Source: an uncultured Prevotella sp. (GTDB taxonomy: Bacteria > Bacteroidota > Bacteroidia > Bacteroidales > Bacteroidaceae). Taken from it: DNA of 59,665 nucleotides. Location of the stretch: contig CAJODK010000005.1 in NCBI GenBank assembly GCA_905233245.1, positions 1 to 59,665 of the forward strand, given 5' to 3'. The position numbers were made by a program, and so were the translations under genes. Of the stretch, positions 59,501 to 59,665 are shown in pieces; positions within the stretch are counted from its first letter, which is position 1, and the number at the start of each line of letters is the position of its first letter. The notes under the pieces were generated by a model, which was not told the DNA's origin, made no database searches, and saw nothing but the letters and a program-made list of their open reading frames with translations.

Positions 59501-59665
59501 TTACCTAATACAGTTGAAGCACCCTTAGCATTCAACTGCTCTGTGTTGACAGAGCTGACGGAACCAGTGAGGTCGCTCTTCTTCATTGTACCGTAACCTA
59601 CAACAACGAGGTCGTTCAGCGTGGTGTTGTCATCCTCGAGGGTGACGTTCACCGATGACTTACCT
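56584..59665 (-). CDS. SusC/RagA-family TonB-linked outer-membrane protein (5' end outside the window)
   Basis: About 1026 residues are visible; the frame stays open to the window edge, so signal peptide and most of the N-terminal carboxypeptidase-like domain are missing. Visible parts: the TonB-box area LEDDNTTLNDLVVVGYGTMK, plug with SusC signature (SSINKDVSPLYVVDGVFCDD, IEKIDILKDASSTAIYGSRA, TAGVVMVTTKSGT) and the barrel, ending TVTYQLGASIKF. It would import the ligand captured by the SusD protein encoded 23 nt downstream. No sigma/anti-sigma or hybrid regulator is inside the window. Confidence 0.95.
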   Translation of the reverse strand, partial: GKSSVNVTLEDDNTTLNDLVVVGYGTMKKSDLTGSVSSVNTEQLNAKGASTVLGNLQGSTPGVNITTSGRVGESASIEIRGKSSINKDVSPLYVVDGVFCDDIDWLNPQDIEKIDILKDASSTAIYGSRATAGVVMVTTKSGTTVKKDQKPTVSYDGYYGWTKAARMPDFYDANGYAHYRFMKFLTTANALTDVSGNPVYGMTYSDYGTAMLQRNSGDASQGYAMKDMLAAGVDIDWPDLVTRTGTQQNHYLSVSGSGKGLAYNFGLGYNAEKGIYVGDDQQKVNFKGAIDTEINKYFKAGFSFNASYQDLSQADSESITEAFRMTPFSRPYDENGNFILKPGSAAALGTDNNQFTDTYNSLMKMQNNENQQTTWRLLGNAYLQFEPMKGLTFKTTFSPNYKNVRKGNYTGFINPATADADGNAKYYNPDSKTNGYAYNHNSNVFAWTWDNVVNYNTRFGQDKHSLGVMGLYSVQKSTSEVLWTGAKDLNEDILWWNMNAGTYLGNYKSDDDVLKNYGMRNYYSSYSMTSWAARVNYGYLDRYLLTATVRWDGSSKFAKGNRWGCFPSVALAWRMSEEEFIKKIDWISNLKLRVSYGVTGNCDGVDNYATLSTRSDGSIYAFGTNKAMGYEPSAIVDKNLKWEKSHEWNFGLDFGFLRNRIMGSIDFYTKKSKDLLYKVQLPLVAGGGSMMTNVGSVRNTGVEISLTTVNIKKKDWEWTTTFNFSHNKNEVKEINGQDNYILSDDIITGSLFVGSPVNNVYAYDFLGVVSDRMMTLNDRQIETYTQKLAEKGHVNKLSNGQIREYDYYYTVYGQGEGGVKCADFDDDGTYDKKVFSSDPVWTGSFTSNLSWKNWDFSMSLYAKVNYKVYSPFMHQYGRQSYRGMQRIDMDYYIPAGTLIGCDGINEDGTYINPVYQTSTHYADYPFIGDGGNNKINKYIGQDTDEEYSLAVVNGTFVKCKNMTLGYTFPKSWLSSWGCSYLRLYFTVTNPFTFTGYKGFDPEWAGASNSKDVPSTVTYQLGASIKF

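Noticed and set aside
54698..59665. Pectin-specific polysaccharide utilisation locus
   Set aside because: The SusCD pair has no glycoside hydrolase or lyase next to it and the pectate lyase is 15 kb away; the substrate is left open.

Overview
The window looks like chromosomal DNA of a Bacteroidota, most likely a Prevotellaceae member (Prevotella/Segatella/Xylanibacter type) from a gut or rumen. The evidence: promoters of the TTTG-N19/20-TAnnTTTG kind, SusC/SusD proteins, a BtuB-BtuG-DUF4465 cobalamin locus, a fused SecDF, many lipoproteins, and secreted proteins with short C-terminal tails of the type seen in Prevotella. No prophage, integrase, transposase, rRNA or CRISPR array was seen.

Layout. 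1-8646 (+): a cobalamin riboswitch and a B12 uptake operon (btuB, btuG-like propeller, DUF4465 surface protein, btuF, btuC); no btuD follows. 8976-17114 (-): a YfhO-type membrane protein, then two tandem GH3 glycosidases. 17364-23773 (+): two near-duplicate OmpA proteins flanking a PfkB sugar kinase, then an envelope operon (M23 peptidase-like protein, glycine-zipper lipoprotein, coiled-coil lipoprotein). 23880-30015 (-): tRNA-Pro, secDF, pckA, a DUF4369 lipoprotein and tRNA-Leu. 30346-33590 (-): trpB-argH-lipoprotein. 33860-37039 (+): PAP2-like protein, purE, ispG, pyrE. 37078-39518 (-): His-rich secreted protein and a PL1 pectate lyase. 39579-40037 (+): SRPBCC protein. 40014-43538 (-): DPP IV-like peptidase and rpoN. 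43583-44170 (+): small esterase. 44195-52679 (+): an operon of HMA-domain protein, TonB-dependent receptor, DUF4876 lipoprotein, DUF6850-type barrel, second DUF4876 protein and FMN-binding protein. 53177-59665 (-): a SusC (partial)/SusD operon with a small lipoprotein and a secreted protein.

How it fits together: the organism imports a corrinoid cofactor and plant polysaccharide products (pectate lyase, GH3 enzymes, SusCD, sugar kinase) and devotes much of the window to the cell envelope. The six-gene HMA/TonB/DUF4876/DUF6850/FMN operon has no function I can name and is the best candidate for an undescribed system; I infer outer-membrane uptake or binding of a metal or metal cofactor coupled to a flavin-dependent redox step.

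The second theme is repeats. (i) A GC-rich palindromic mini-element (CTCCCCTTGGGGAG-like stem plus G-rich tail) sits in frame inside at least six genes, and comparison of the two GH3 paralogues shows the copies as insertions. (ii) Tandem 6-7 bp repeats encode the hydrophobic core of several signal peptides and also lie in promoters, loops and start-codon regions. (iii) Intergenic 20-22 bp tandem arrays carry small hairpins, including a strict 20-bp array with variable stems after the gene at 53177. Several promoters place the -7 box only 4-8 nt before the start codon, which implies leaderless or nearly leaderless mRNAs.
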